Positions 1 through 9,146 of a DNA stretch of 64,000 nucleotides are shown here, piece by piece. Origin of the DNA: Paenibacillus_E sp042676385 (GTDB lineage Bacteria > Bacillota > Bacilli > Paenibacillales > NBRC-103111); the NCBI RefSeq assembly GCF_042676385.1, contig NZ_JBHTHA010000046.1:118430-182429 (forward strand). The letters run 5' to 3'. The notes under the pieces are model-generated. The model did no database searches. It worked only from the letters and a program-made list of their open reading frames with translations, and was not told the DNA's origin. The position numbers were made by a program, and so were the translations under genes. Numbering within the stretch: position 1 is the first letter of the stretch; each line of letters opens with the position of its first letter.

Positions 1-1
1 G

Positions 2-301
2 AACGGTCTTTCGCTTGGCATCATTATCCTGACGATTGGCATTCTATCGCCTCTGGCAAGCGGATCGATCAACATGAAGGACCTGTACCAGTCATTCGTG
101 CATTGGAAATCAATTGCCGCCGTAGCCATCGGCGTGTTAGTCGCGTATCTAGGCGGACGCGGGGCTGACTTGATGTCAGGCAACCCTATGATCGTGACCA
201 GTCTTGTCATCGGTACGATTATAGGTGTTGCCTTTCTTAAGGGTGTGCCAGTCGGGCCATTAATCGCTGCAGGACTTTTATCTCTGCTGATAGGGAAATA
301 A
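2..301 (+). CDS. DUF441 (UPF0756) membrane protein, C-terminal part
   Basis: This is the 3' part of a gene whose start lies left of the window. The frame is open from base 2 and ends with TAA at 299-301. The visible ~99 residues contain hydrophobic helices and the conserved tail GVPVGPLIAAGLLSLLIGK, which I recognise from the DUF441/UPF0756 family (B. subtilis YtwI-like, four predicted membrane helices, about 150 residues). The function of the family is not known. An internal ATG at 74 is not the real start because family similarity (LGIIILTIGILSPLASG) continues upstream of it. Confidence 0.85.
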   Translation, partial: NGLSLGIIILTIGILSPLASGSINMKDLYQSFVHWKSIAAVAIGVLVAYLGGRGADLMSGNPMIVTSLVIGTIIGVAFLKGVPVGPLIAAGLLSLLIGK

Positions 302-435
302 GAGTGAAGCCATATACATACATCATGATCATTTTGCAAGTCCAAAGCAGAGAATATTGAATTTATTATCCCCCTTCCTTTGTTACGATAAGGACATGAA
401 ATAACAACAGGTACACACGAGAGGGGTAGAAGATT

Positions 436-1785
436 TTGAAAAAGCAAAGTCAAATGGTATGCAGCTTTGTATTAATCGGTAGTTTACTTGCCGGCTGTTC
501 CAGTCAAGGAGAAAGCGTGAAATCCTCGGCCGGGCCGAAGCAGACAGACACAGCTGTGAAGAAGGAAGAGAAAGTAAAGCTGACGTTCTGGCGCAACTCG
601 GGGAACGACACGGAAAATGCAGCTTACGATAAGCTAGTCGCTTCCTTTATGCAGAAATACCCGAATATTTCTGTAGAAATGACACCGATTCCGTATTCCG
701 ATTACGATACGAAATTAAGAGTGTCCATTGCCTCCAGCAGCCCGCCGGATATTATGGCGCTGGATGCGCCGACGGTTGGTTCTTACGCCAATGCGGGTGC
801 GTTGAAGCCGCTGACTTCATATTTCAAGGCGGATGGGAATATGGACGATATTCCTAAATCCACACTGGCAACTTACACGTACCAGAACGAAATCTATATG
901 GCGCCTTTAACCGAGTCTTCCATTGCCATGTTCTACAATAAGAAAATGTTCCAAGCCAAGGGCATTCCGCTGCCTTCCAAAAATCCAGACGAGCCCTGGA
1001 CATGGGATCAGGTGCTGGATGCAGCGAAAAAAATCAACGATCCGGCTAATGGCATCTTCGGTATCGACCCCGCGCAGGGATTTGGCAATGCGGGCGGTAC
1101 GGCTTATTTCAAATATCCGATCGTTTGGCAATTTGGCGGCGAAATCATGAGCCCGGACGGAAAAACGGCCAAAGGTTACTTGGATTCTCCGGAAACGAAA
1201 AAAGCGATCCAATTCTTCTCGGATCTGTATAACAAGGATAAAGTTTCCGCGCTGGAGTATCCGCCGGATCCATTCCCGAACGGCAAGCTGGGTATTACGA
1301 TCGATGGCTCCTGGTCGCTTGCGAATTTGAAGGATAAATTCCCGAACTTCAAGCTTGGCGAAGATTACGACATTGCACCTCTGCCGAAAGGCACGAAGCA
1401 AGCTGTAGCGAACGGAAGCTGGGCGCTCGGCATCTCGGTGAAGAGCAGTCACCCGGACGAAGCATGGAAATTCGTTAACTGGGTAACCGGGCATGACGGG
1501 CAGAAGACTTATTGTGAAATGACCAAAGACACGCCGTCCCGTTACTCTGCTGCGAAAGATTTTCCGGAGCTGAACGAATATCCGAAAAACATTTTCGTGA
1601 TCCAAAATCAGAAGTACGGTCGACCGCGTCCGATTACGCCGATCTTCCCGCAGATGGCGGATGCAGTCAACAAAATGTTCGAAGACGTTACGATTGGCAA
1701 AAGAAATATCGATGCGTCCATTGCGGAAGCGATCACGACGATTGATAAGGCTTACGCTGATGTAGAAGCGCAGAAGAAAAAGTAA
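436..1785 (+). CDS. ABC sugar-binding lipoprotein (SBP family 1), fructan locus
   Basis: Extracellular solute-binding lipoprotein of an ABC importer, 449 residues. It starts at TTG 436 behind GAGGGG at 421. The signal peptide ends in a lipobox LLAGC, with Cys21 the predicted lipidated residue. The mature protein has the MalE/MsmE-type fold signature (VKLTFWRNSG near residue 50, DIMALDAPTVGSY near 107). It lies upstream of a kinase/regulator pair and about 5.5 kb from two permease genes (7356-9113) that are its likely partners. The context of two GH32 enzymes and a fructokinase suggests fructo-oligosaccharide as ligand (inference). It could also signal to the neighbouring kinase. No ATPase gene is nearby. 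Confidence 0.9.
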   Translation: MKKQSQMVCSFVLIGSLLAGCSSQGESVKSSAGPKQTDTAVKKEEKVKLTFWRNSGNDTENAAYDKLVASFMQKYPNISVEMTPIPYSDYDTKLRVSIASSSPPDIMALDAPTVGSYANAGALKPLTSYFKADGNMDDIPKSTLATYTYQNEIYMAPLTESSIAMFYNKKMFQAKGIPLPSKNPDEPWTWDQVLDAAKKINDPANGIFGIDPAQGFGNAGGTAYFKYPIVWQFGGEIMSPDGKTAKGYLDSPETKKAIQFFSDLYNKDKVSALEYPPDPFPNGKLGITIDGSWSLANLKDKFPNFKLGEDYDIAPLPKGTKQAVANGSWALGISVKSSHPDEAWKFVNWVTGHDGQKTYCEMTKDTPSRYSAAKDFPELNEYPKNIFVIQNQKYGRPRPITPIFPQMADAVNKMFEDVTIGKRNIDASIAEAITTIDKAYADVEAQKKK

Positions 1786-1909
1786 GCTTGGCGAGATTGA
1801 GGCGATTCATTCATTCCGGGTGATCGTCTCTTTGTCGTTGTGTGATTAGAACGCTGCGTTGTATAGTAAAAGCGGTAGACCAATGGCTTGATCATCACGG
1901 AGGGATTTC

Positions 1910-3691
1910 ATGTTTTTTTCATTGCGGAGCCGTTTGATGGCTGTTTTTTCGATCTTGCTGATCCTTCCCTTCGCTGCGCTTGCTTATATTTTGAGTGCTG
2001 AAGCGACGCAAATTATTAAGGCTTCGATTGAATCATCGACCACACAGACGATTGAGCAATTTGCCTCCCATGTAAGCACGCTATTGATGCAGGTCGAGGA
2101 TACGGGCAATCAGGTGTTAAGCAGCCGAGCGACGCAGGATTGGCTCACCGTTCAACTGAACCCGGATCATACGATCCAGGATCGGGTGTTGAGCAAGCAG
2201 CGGCTGAGGGAATATTTCTCATCCTATGCAGTCAACAATTCCAACGGCATTTCTATCAGTGTGTTTACAGAAGAAACAGGGGGGCTCTGGACGCAGGATT
2301 TGACATATAAAAAAAGTGACTGGTTCCATGCCTACCAGACGGCGAACAAGCGATGGACAACAGCTCATAAAGATATCGACCAATCGGATGAAATATTGAG
2401 ATCTCGTCCGGTCAACAGCTTGATTTTACCGCTGGTTCACCTCCAATCTTTAAGGAATGCCGGGTTCATCAAGGTCAACTATCCGACCTCTTTGCTGCGC
2501 GACGCCATTGAGAAAATTCGCGTGGGAAAGACGGGGAAAGTTATGTTGCTGACGCATGAGGGCAAAAGCGTGCTCAATCAGGATATTTCGGCTGAGTCCG
2601 AAATCTTGAAAGGAGCACTGCAGCAAATCGACGACACGTTCGGGCAGGAAGCGAGCGGCATTTTCCCGATACAACGGAACGGCGTGACGAATTTGCTTTT
2701 TTTCCGCAAGCTGCCTGCCCAGGATTGGATGATTGTCGGTACTGTGCCGGAAGGGGAATTATATGAAAAAATCTCGCAAATTCGCCAGACGATATTGTTC
2801 GCCAGCGCTGTATTACTCGTTCTCGCGATGATTGCCGCTTATTGGCTATCCGCCGGTATAACGCGACCGCTCAGCGTGATGGCCAAAGCGATGAAGCATG
2901 TCAAACGGGGCGAGTTCAGCCAGGCGCTGCAGTTCATGCCGAAGGTTCGCAGAGGGCACAGCGAGGTCGATTATGTGTCCGGTGTTTTCGAGCAGATGAC
3001 GTATAGACTGCGATATTTGATCGAAACGGAGTTTGAAACGAATTTACGCAGGAAAAATGCCGAATATAAAGCACTGCTCTTGCAAATCAATCCGCATTTC
3101 TACAATAATACACTGGAAATCATCAGTGGACTGGCTGCGATGAAACGCGAGGACCTCGTCATGGACGCTACCGAAGCGCTCGGTAAAATGATGCGGTATT
3201 CGCTGAACTTGAACAGCGATTTGGTGCGAGTCAGCGAGGAGATGGCTTATATCCGCGACTATTTGTTTATCCTGCAGCTTCGGCATGAAGAGCGCCTGAG
3301 CTTGATGATCTCGGAGGACCCGGCGGCCGGTCCGCTGATGATCGCCAAATTTATATTGCAGCCCTTGGTCGAGAATGCCGTTAAGTACAGTTTGGAAAAA
3401 GAAGGCGTCGCACAAGTGTTCTTGAAGACGCAGGTTCACGAAGACCGTCTTCTGCTTACGGTCAAAGATAACGGTATCGGCATGACGCCGGAGCTGGTGC
3501 AAGATCTGCTTGCCGAAATGAAAAAAGGCGATTCGGTCGCTATTCTTAGCAGTGAAGGTCAGAGCATCGGACTTCGCAATGTGCTGTCGCGCTGCCGATT
3601 GAATTACGGCGAGCAGTTTGAATTGGAGTTACAATCCAGGTTAGGCGAGGGAACGTCCATAACCCTGCGTCTTCCGATGTTAAGGAGCTGA
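1910..3691 (+). CDS. YesM-type sensor histidine kinase
   Basis: Membrane sensor kinase, 593 residues, start ATG 1910 after GGAGGG. Order: TM1 about 12-34, extracellular Cache-like sensor about 40-290, TM2 about 295-317, HAMP about 318-375, His_kinase domain with phospho-acceptor His396 in LLLQINPHFYNNTLEI, and HATPase with N box LQPLVENAVKYS, G1 VKDNGIGM and G2 GQSIGLRN. The gene ends 4 bases before the response regulator start at 3696, so the two are clearly one operon. By analogy with YesM/YesN systems it senses an extracellular sugar or a liganded binding protein and controls the fructan genes around it (inference). Confidence 0.92.
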   Translation: MFFSLRSRLMAVFSILLILPFAALAYILSAEATQIIKASIESSTTQTIEQFASHVSTLLMQVEDTGNQVLSSRATQDWLTVQLNPDHTIQDRVLSKQRLREYFSSYAVNNSNGISISVFTEETGGLWTQDLTYKKSDWFHAYQTANKRWTTAHKDIDQSDEILRSRPVNSLILPLVHLQSLRNAGFIKVNYPTSLLRDAIEKIRVGKTGKVMLLTHEGKSVLNQDISAESEILKGALQQIDDTFGQEASGIFPIQRNGVTNLLFFRKLPAQDWMIVGTVPEGELYEKISQIRQTILFASAVLLVLAMIAAYWLSAGITRPLSVMAKAMKHVKRGEFSQALQFMPKVRRGHSEVDYVSGVFEQMTYRLRYLIETEFETNLRRKNAEYKALLLQINPHFYNNTLEIISGLAAMKREDLVMDATEALGKMMRYSLNLNSDLVRVSEEMAYIRDYLFILQLRHEERLSLMISEDPAAGPLMIAKFILQPLVENAVKYSLEKEGVAQVFLKTQVHEDRLLLTVKDNGIGMTPELVQDLLAEMKKGDSVAILSSEGQSIGLRNVLSRCRLNYGEQFELELQSRLGEGTSITLRLPMLRS

Positions 3692-3695
3692 CCGC

Positions 3696-5318
3696 ATGTA
3701 CAAGTTGATGCTAGTTGACGATGAAGTCGGCGTTCGTAACAGTATTAAAGCCAAAATCGATTGGCAATCCGCAGGCTATCACATCGCTTTGGAGGCGTCG
3801 AATGGTGTTGAAGCCATGCAAATTCTCAGCGAAGGCCCGCTGCCGGATATCGTTTTGACCGATATCCGGATGCCGCAAATGGACGGCATTGCATTTATTA
3901 AGGCTTGCAAAGATCGATATCCAGGCTTGCGCATGATCGTGCTTTCCGGCTATTCGGATTTTGAATACATGAAAGCAGCCATTCAGTTTGGTGTAAAAGA
4001 TTATCTGTTAAAGCCCATTGTCCGCAGTGAAGTGCTTGCTCTGCTTTCCCGGCTGACGGAGGAACTGGAAGCGGATCGCAGTCGGGTGCTAGAGCAGGCG
4101 CAGGAAGAGATGAAAAATCATCAGGTGCTGCAAATGATGCAGGAGCAGTTGATTTGGCAGTTGGTCAAGGACGAATGGTTCAGCATTTCAGCCATGAAAG
4201 AGCGTATGCAGCAGCTACAGCTTGCATCGCTTGCCATTGATGACGTACTTGCACAGTTCGTTACGGTAGAGATGCGGATCCCAATTGGAAGGCTGGATGA
4301 TTGGAGCGAGCGCAAGGATTTGCTTCACCTCGCGTTCCAGATGCTTTGTCGCGAGTCGGTGGAGAAGTGGAAGCAGGTGATACCTTTTTATGACATCAGT
4401 CATCCTTCTATGATGTATTTTTTAGTGCTGGTCCGTGACCCGTTGAAGCATGAGAGCTTCATGGAAAGCTTTGTGCGCGAGCTAAAACGTAATATCAAGA
4501 GCTATTTAAAGGTTGAAAGTGTAGTTGGCATCGGTGAGCCGATTCATGGCTTAAAACAGTTAAAGGACGGCTATGCGTCCAGCATGCTTGCCTGGAGCCG
4601 GAGCACGGTCCTTACGGACAAGTCGCCATCCGGCAGCCATCTGCTGGAGCTGACGCATGCATTCTCGCCCGAGGCGGAGCGGAAGCTGATGCAAACAATC
4701 GAAAATCTGGATATGAAAGCTTTCACCAAGCAGGTGGAGGCGATCTTTTCGGGCGGGCAGGATACCCCGATGTTTGTGTTCACATTTTTGACGCTGCGCA
4801 TCATTTTGCTCTTTACGTCGATCGCCAAAAAGTTCGAGCTTGGCGACACGTCACTGCAAAGCTATTTGTGGAATTGCCAGCTGACGGTGCGAGATTATTC
4901 GTCGAGGGAGCAGGTACTGGAGCAATTGCGCAAGATGGCGCAGCTGGTCATGAATGAAGTGCAAAAAACACGGTATTCCAGCGGTCAGCAGATGGTGGAA
5001 GCCATTCGTAAATATGTGGACGAGAATTTCTCCTACGACCTTACGCTATCTTCGCTTGCCGACATGTTTCACTTGAATGAAACCTATTTGTCCGGGCTTT
5101 TTAAGCAAAGCGTCGGCGTGACTTTCAGCGATTACGTGACAAAACTTCGGCTTAGCAAGGCGCTGAATTTGATCATGGAAAATGAGCTCAAGTTGACGGA
5201 CATCGCGACGCTCGTCGGTTATTCCAGTTCCAGCTATTTCAGCACGGCTTTTAAAAAGTACTATGGGAAAGGCCCCAAGGAGTACCGGGACGAACTGTTA
5301 AACAAGGAAACGCATTAA
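3696..5318 (+). CDS. YesN-type response regulator (REC + AraC HTH)
   Basis: Cytoplasmic transcription factor, 540 residues, start ATG 3696 behind AAGGAG. The receiver domain covers about residues 1-120 with phospho-acceptor Asp56 in VLTDIRMPQMDG and the conserved lysine in DYLLKP. A long linker follows, then two AraC-type helix-turn-helix motifs at about 435-535 (LADMFHLNETYLSGLFKQ; IATLVGYSSSSYFSTAFKK). It pairs with the kinase 4 bases upstream. Likely targets are the promoters before 436 and 5477, which lack a good -35 box and share a TTGnAAGnC / TATTG / TACnAT arrangement (inference). Confidence 0.92.
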   Translation: MYKLMLVDDEVGVRNSIKAKIDWQSAGYHIALEASNGVEAMQILSEGPLPDIVLTDIRMPQMDGIAFIKACKDRYPGLRMIVLSGYSDFEYMKAAIQFGVKDYLLKPIVRSEVLALLSRLTEELEADRSRVLEQAQEEMKNHQVLQMMQEQLIWQLVKDEWFSISAMKERMQQLQLASLAIDDVLAQFVTVEMRIPIGRLDDWSERKDLLHLAFQMLCRESVEKWKQVIPFYDISHPSMMYFLVLVRDPLKHESFMESFVRELKRNIKSYLKVESVVGIGEPIHGLKQLKDGYASSMLAWSRSTVLTDKSPSGSHLLELTHAFSPEAERKLMQTIENLDMKAFTKQVEAIFSGGQDTPMFVFTFLTLRIILLFTSIAKKFELGDTSLQSYLWNCQLTVRDYSSREQVLEQLRKMAQLVMNEVQKTRYSSGQQMVEAIRKYVDENFSYDLTLSSLADMFHLNETYLSGLFKQSVGVTFSDYVTKLRLSKALNLIMENELKLTDIATLVGYSSSSYFSTAFKKYYGKGPKEYRDELLNKETH

Positions 5319-5339
5319 AACAATCAAATCCATCTTTCA

Positions 5340-5369
5340 AGCCCCTGCTAACGCAGCGGGCTTTATTTG
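5340..5369 (+). terminator. Rho-independent terminator after response regulator
   Basis: A GC-rich hairpin AAGCCCCTGC-TAAC-GCAGCGGGCTT with one bulged C is followed by TATTT. It separates the regulator gene from the GH32 gene at 5477. Confidence 0.7.
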
Positions 5370-5476
5370 CATGACGAAGAAATTGAAAGACAACATCCGA
5401 TCATATTGCAATCTTTCAGGCGGAGGTTCCGGTACAATGACGGTACTGGGTAAGATGCTGTTCACACGGAGGAAGC

Positions 5477-7315
5477 ATGAAAAAGAAAACTTGGATTTGG
5501 ACGGCAGGCGCTGTCGCGGCTTTATGTGCAGGATTAGGAGGAATCATATTGGAAATTCATTCTTCGATGAGATCAGCCAGTGATCATTCATTTGCCTATT
5601 CGAGTGATCCCAATTACTACACGGAACCTTACCGTCCCCAATACCATTTGTCACCCGTAGCGGGCAACATGAGCGATCCGAACGGGATGGTTTATTTTGA
5701 AGGAGAGTATCATCAATTTTACCAGAACAGCGGTCAATGGGGCCACGCCGTCAGCCGGGATTTGATTCATTGGGAACATCTGCCTGTCGCACTGACACGG
5801 GATTCCTTAGGTGAAATCTGGTCCGGCAGCGCAGTCGTGGATGCTAAGGATACTAGCGGCTTTTTTGGCGGCAAAGCGGGTTTGGTGGCGATTTTTACCC
5901 ATTTCAAAGGCGGTGTTCAGTCACAGAGTATTGCCTACAGTTCGGATAAGGGACGGACGTGGACGAAATACGAGGGTAATCCGGTCATTCCAAATCCCGG
6001 GCTCAAGGATTTCCGCGATCCCAAGGTCATTTGGCACGAGCCGACGCATACATGGGTGATGATTGTCTCCGTTGATAACCGGGTGCGCTTCTATTCGTCA
6101 CCGGATTTGAAAACATGGACGATGACCGGCGAGTTCGGCAGTGACCAAGGTTCGCATGCAGCGGTGTGGGAGTGTCCCGATTTATTTGAACTGCCTGTGG
6201 AAGGCTCGAATACGAAAAAGTGGGTGTTGACGGTGAGCGTCGGCAGCAACAACACAACGAAAGGTTCAACGGCACAATATTTTGTAGGCGCCTTTGACGG
6301 CTTAACGTTCCATAACGACAACAAGGCGTCGGACGTGCTCTGGACTGATTACGGTAAAGACTTCTATGCAGCGGTATCTTATTCGGATATTCCCGCGAAA
6401 GACGGACGCCGCATCTGGCTCGGCTGGATGTCGAATTGGCGGTATCCGTTCGCTATGCCGACCGGCGCCTGGAAGGGGAATATGTCCATCCCCCGCGAGC
6501 TGCGGCTTCGGCAGATTCCGGAACAAGGCATAAGGCTGGTTCAAGTGCCGGTGAAAGAGCTGCAGACACTGCGCGGCAAAGAAATCGCGCTGCCCAAGCA
6601 GGAGCTGGTCGCCGGTAAGAATCCGCTGGGCGGCATCAAAGGGACGTCCTATGAGCTTGAAACGGAACTGACCGTTCAGCCGGGTGCGAAGGTCAATTTT
6701 AATCTGCGCAAAGGAAGAGATCAGGAGACAATCGTAAGCTACGATGCGGGAGTGGAGAAGCTAAGTATCGATCGTACAAAGTCGGGGATTACCAACTTTG
6801 AGAAAGGCTTTGCGGAGGTGATGGCGGCTCCGCTGAAACTGAGGGACGGTAAACTCAAGCTGCGCTTTTTCGTCGATGCATCCAGTCTGGAAGTGTTTGC
6901 GGCCGATGGCGAAGCCGTTCTGTCGGCGATTATCTTCCCTGATCCGACGAGCAGCGGTATGGAGCTGTCGGCCGAAGACGGCGTCGCACTGGACGTTGGG
7001 CATTATTATCCGCTGAGAACGGTATGGCGCGATGAAGATCCGGATGCCGGGAAGCCGCTGCGGATTGCGCTTAGTAAGAGCTCGCTAGATATACCTGTTG
7101 GAGGCACGCTGCAGGTGGATGCTGATGTAATTCCTCTAAGCGCTTCGCAGGCGTTGAAATGGCTATCGAGCGATAACACGGTAGTCTCAGTGACGGCTTC
7201 AGAAGGCGGTGCGACTGTGAGGGGCTTAAATGCGGGGCAAACGGAGATCAAAGCCATGAGCGAGGATGGCCGCGTCGTTTCAACGCTGAACGTATTTGTT
7301 TTCGACAAGAAATGA
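5477..7315 (+). CDS. Secreted/anchored GH32 fructan hydrolase (levanase/inulinase-like) with Ig-like domain
   Basis: 612 residues; ATG 5477 behind GGAGG. An N-terminal hydrophobic segment (about 6-26) acts as signal peptide or membrane anchor. The GH32 five-bladed propeller starts near residue 52. The nucleophile is Asp67 in NMSDPNG, the transition-state stabiliser Asp181 in DFRDPK and the acid/base Glu232 in WECPDLF. A GH32 C-terminal beta-sandwich follows to about 510, then a Big_2-type bacterial Ig-like domain (about 530-610, SLDIPVGGTLQVDADVIP...). It resembles SacC-type exo-levanase/inulinase; exo or endo mode and beta-2,6 or beta-2,1 preference cannot be read from sequence. It likely releases fructose or short oligosaccharides for the importer encoded next to it. 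Confidence 0.88.
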   Translation: MKKKTWIWTAGAVAALCAGLGGIILEIHSSMRSASDHSFAYSSDPNYYTEPYRPQYHLSPVAGNMSDPNGMVYFEGEYHQFYQNSGQWGHAVSRDLIHWEHLPVALTRDSLGEIWSGSAVVDAKDTSGFFGGKAGLVAIFTHFKGGVQSQSIAYSSDKGRTWTKYEGNPVIPNPGLKDFRDPKVIWHEPTHTWVMIVSVDNRVRFYSSPDLKTWTMTGEFGSDQGSHAAVWECPDLFELPVEGSNTKKWVLTVSVGSNNTTKGSTAQYFVGAFDGLTFHNDNKASDVLWTDYGKDFYAAVSYSDIPAKDGRRIWLGWMSNWRYPFAMPTGAWKGNMSIPRELRLRQIPEQGIRLVQVPVKELQTLRGKEIALPKQELVAGKNPLGGIKGTSYELETELTVQPGAKVNFNLRKGRDQETIVSYDAGVEKLSIDRTKSGITNFEKGFAEVMAAPLKLRDGKLKLRFFVDASSLEVFAADGEAVLSAIIFPDPTSSGMELSAEDGVALDVGHYYPLRTVWRDEDPDAGKPLRIALSKSSLDIPVGGTLQVDADVIPLSASQALKWLSSDNTVVSVTASEGGATVRGLNAGQTEIKAMSEDGRVVSTLNVFVFDKK

Positions 7316-7355
7316 GATTTTAAAATTTTGAAAGTAAGAAACGGAGAGATGAACC

Positions 7356-8264
7356 ATGGATTCTGCGATACAAAGAAAAAAAACGTCGCAAAACTTCAGC
7401 AAACATGAGCAGACAACCGCATTCTGGTTTATTTTTCCTGCACTTGCCCTACTGCTTGTCTTTGTTTTCTACCCTATGCTTCAGGCGTTCGTGATCAGCT
7501 TCAAAAACTATTCGCTGGTCGGCGCCGGCGATGTGTTCGTCGGACTTGACAATTACAATCACTTATTGAAGGATCGTTCCTTCTTTAACAGTTTGAAGCA
7601 TTCGTTTTATTTTGCCTTGATTGTCATTCCGGTTCAAACCAGCATCGCGCTGGGACTTGCTTTGCTGATTCAGAAGAAAACAGCCGCATCCGGGCTCTTC
7701 CGGACCCTGTATTTTATTCCGGTCATTGTTTCGACCGCGGTCGCTGCAACCGTTTTTAAACTCATTTACAACAAAGAGTTCGGTTTGCTGAACAGTGTGC
7801 TAAAAGCCCTGCACCTGCCGGTCACGAATTTCTTGTCCAACCCGGATACGGCGATGAACGGGATCATTTTGCTGGGCATCTGGAAAGGTGCGGGTTTTTT
7901 TATGATCATTTTCCTCGCCGGGCTTAACAATATTTCGCCGGATCTATACGAAGCAGCACGCGTAGACGGCGCAACGAGACTCCAACAGTTTTTCCGGATA
8001 ACGCTGCCTCTGCTGAACCGCACGATGGCCTTTGTTGTTATCATGACCACGATCGATGCGATCAAGTTGTCAGGACTAGTGTTCGTCTTAACCAACGGGG
8101 GACCGAACAGCTCCACAGAGACCGTCGTTTTCTATATTTACAAGCAAGCTTTTACGCAAATGAGAATGGGATATGCAACGGCGGCGGCTTTTGTGCTTTT
8201 CGCCATTGTGCTGACGATTTCCCTGATTCAAATGAAGCTATTCAATCAAGATGCCGAACAATAG
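7356..8264 (+). CDS. ABC sugar transporter permease (MsmF/MalF type)
   Basis: 302 residues, start ATG 7356 after GGAGAG, 40 bases after the GH32 gene. Six predicted membrane helices; TM1 is near residues 22-42. The EAA loop that contacts the ATPase is visible as YEAARVDGATRLQQFFRITLP around residue 198. It forms a heterodimer with the next gene product and works with the lipoprotein from 436. Likely substrate is fructo-oligosaccharide (context inference). Confidence 0.92.
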   Translation: MDSAIQRKKTSQNFSKHEQTTAFWFIFPALALLLVFVFYPMLQAFVISFKNYSLVGAGDVFVGLDNYNHLLKDRSFFNSLKHSFYFALIVIPVQTSIALGLALLIQKKTAASGLFRTLYFIPVIVSTAVAATVFKLIYNKEFGLLNSVLKALHLPVTNFLSNPDTAMNGIILLGIWKGAGFFMIIFLAGLNNISPDLYEAARVDGATRLQQFFRITLPLLNRTMAFVVIMTTIDAIKLSGLVFVLTNGGPNSSTETVVFYIYKQAFTQMRMGYATAAAFVLFAIVLTISLIQMKLFNQDAEQ

Positions 8265-8276
8265 GAGACGATCAAG

Positions 8277-9113
8277 ATGACAAGAGTTTACAACTGGCTA
8301 AGAATGATCGTGATGATCATTATCGCGCTGATTTCGATCGCGCCGATTCTCTGGATGGTCGCCGGTTCCTTCCGGCCCTATCAGGAGCTGTTCAAATATA
8401 CGTCGATTAACCTTCATCTGCTGGTTCCGGTCGAATGGACGACCCGCAATTTTCATAATGTAATTTTCAATCCGCGCAATCCATTTTTGCGCTACATCTG
8501 GAACACGCTGTTCGTGGCTTCGACGGTGACGCTGCTGGTGCTGATCATTAATTCGATGGCTGCATTCGCATTTGCGAAGTTGCGGTTTCGTTTCAAGCCG
8601 GTTGTATTTGCGCTATTTATGTCAGCGATGATCATTCCCGGCGAGGTGACGCTTGTGCCGAACTATTTGCTGATGCATGATTTGGGCTGGCTGAATTCCT
8701 ACAAAGCGCTCATCGTGCCTTCGATGCTGTCCGTTTTTGGCATCTTTATGCTGCGGCAGTTTTTCACTGAGGTGCCTAACGAAATGATGGAGGCAGCCCG
8801 TATCGACGGGGCCAGTCTGCCTCGAACGTTCGTAGCGATCGTGCTGCCTGCGGCGGTTCCTGCGCTCATTACCCTCGGTCTGATGACCTTCTTGGGCAAC
8901 TGGGATTCGTATCTGTGGCCCTTGATCGTCATCAACGATCAGAAAATGCAAATGATTCAGGTCGCCATTTCCGCTTTTTCCTCGAATGAAGGAACGGACT
9001 GGTCTAAAGTGTTGGCGGCAAACACGATATCTACGGCTCCGATTCTGCTGCTCTTTTTGTTTTTGCAACGGTACTATATTCAGGGAATAACGATGTCGGG
9101 AATCAAAGGTTAA
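8277..9113 (+). CDS. ABC sugar transporter permease (MsmG/MalG type)
   Basis: 278 residues, ATG 8277 behind AGGAGA, 12 bases after the partner permease. Six predicted helices and the EAA loop (MEAARIDGASLPRTFVAIVLP, about residues 171-190) identify it as the second permease subunit of a CUT1-type importer. No ATP-binding subunit follows; the next gene is fructokinase. The transporter therefore probably borrows a multitask ATPase of the MsmX kind encoded elsewhere. Confidence 0.92.
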   Translation: MTRVYNWLRMIVMIIIALISIAPILWMVAGSFRPYQELFKYTSINLHLLVPVEWTTRNFHNVIFNPRNPFLRYIWNTLFVASTVTLLVLIINSMAAFAFAKLRFRFKPVVFALFMSAMIIPGEVTLVPNYLLMHDLGWLNSYKALIVPSMLSVFGIFMLRQFFTEVPNEMMEAARIDGASLPRTFVAIVLPAAVPALITLGLMTFLGNWDSYLWPLIVINDQKMQMIQVAISAFSSNEGTDWSKVLAANTISTAPILLLFLFLQRYYIQGITMSGIKG

Positions 9114-9146
9114 TACCATTTGATGGATAAGGAAAGGAAGCTTGCA

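Noticed and set aside
907..1605. Long open minus-strand frame (232 codons) across the first SBP gene
   Set aside because: It is a shadow: no ribosome site, Arg/Phe-rich nonsense sequence, and the plus-strand lipoprotein is unmistakable.
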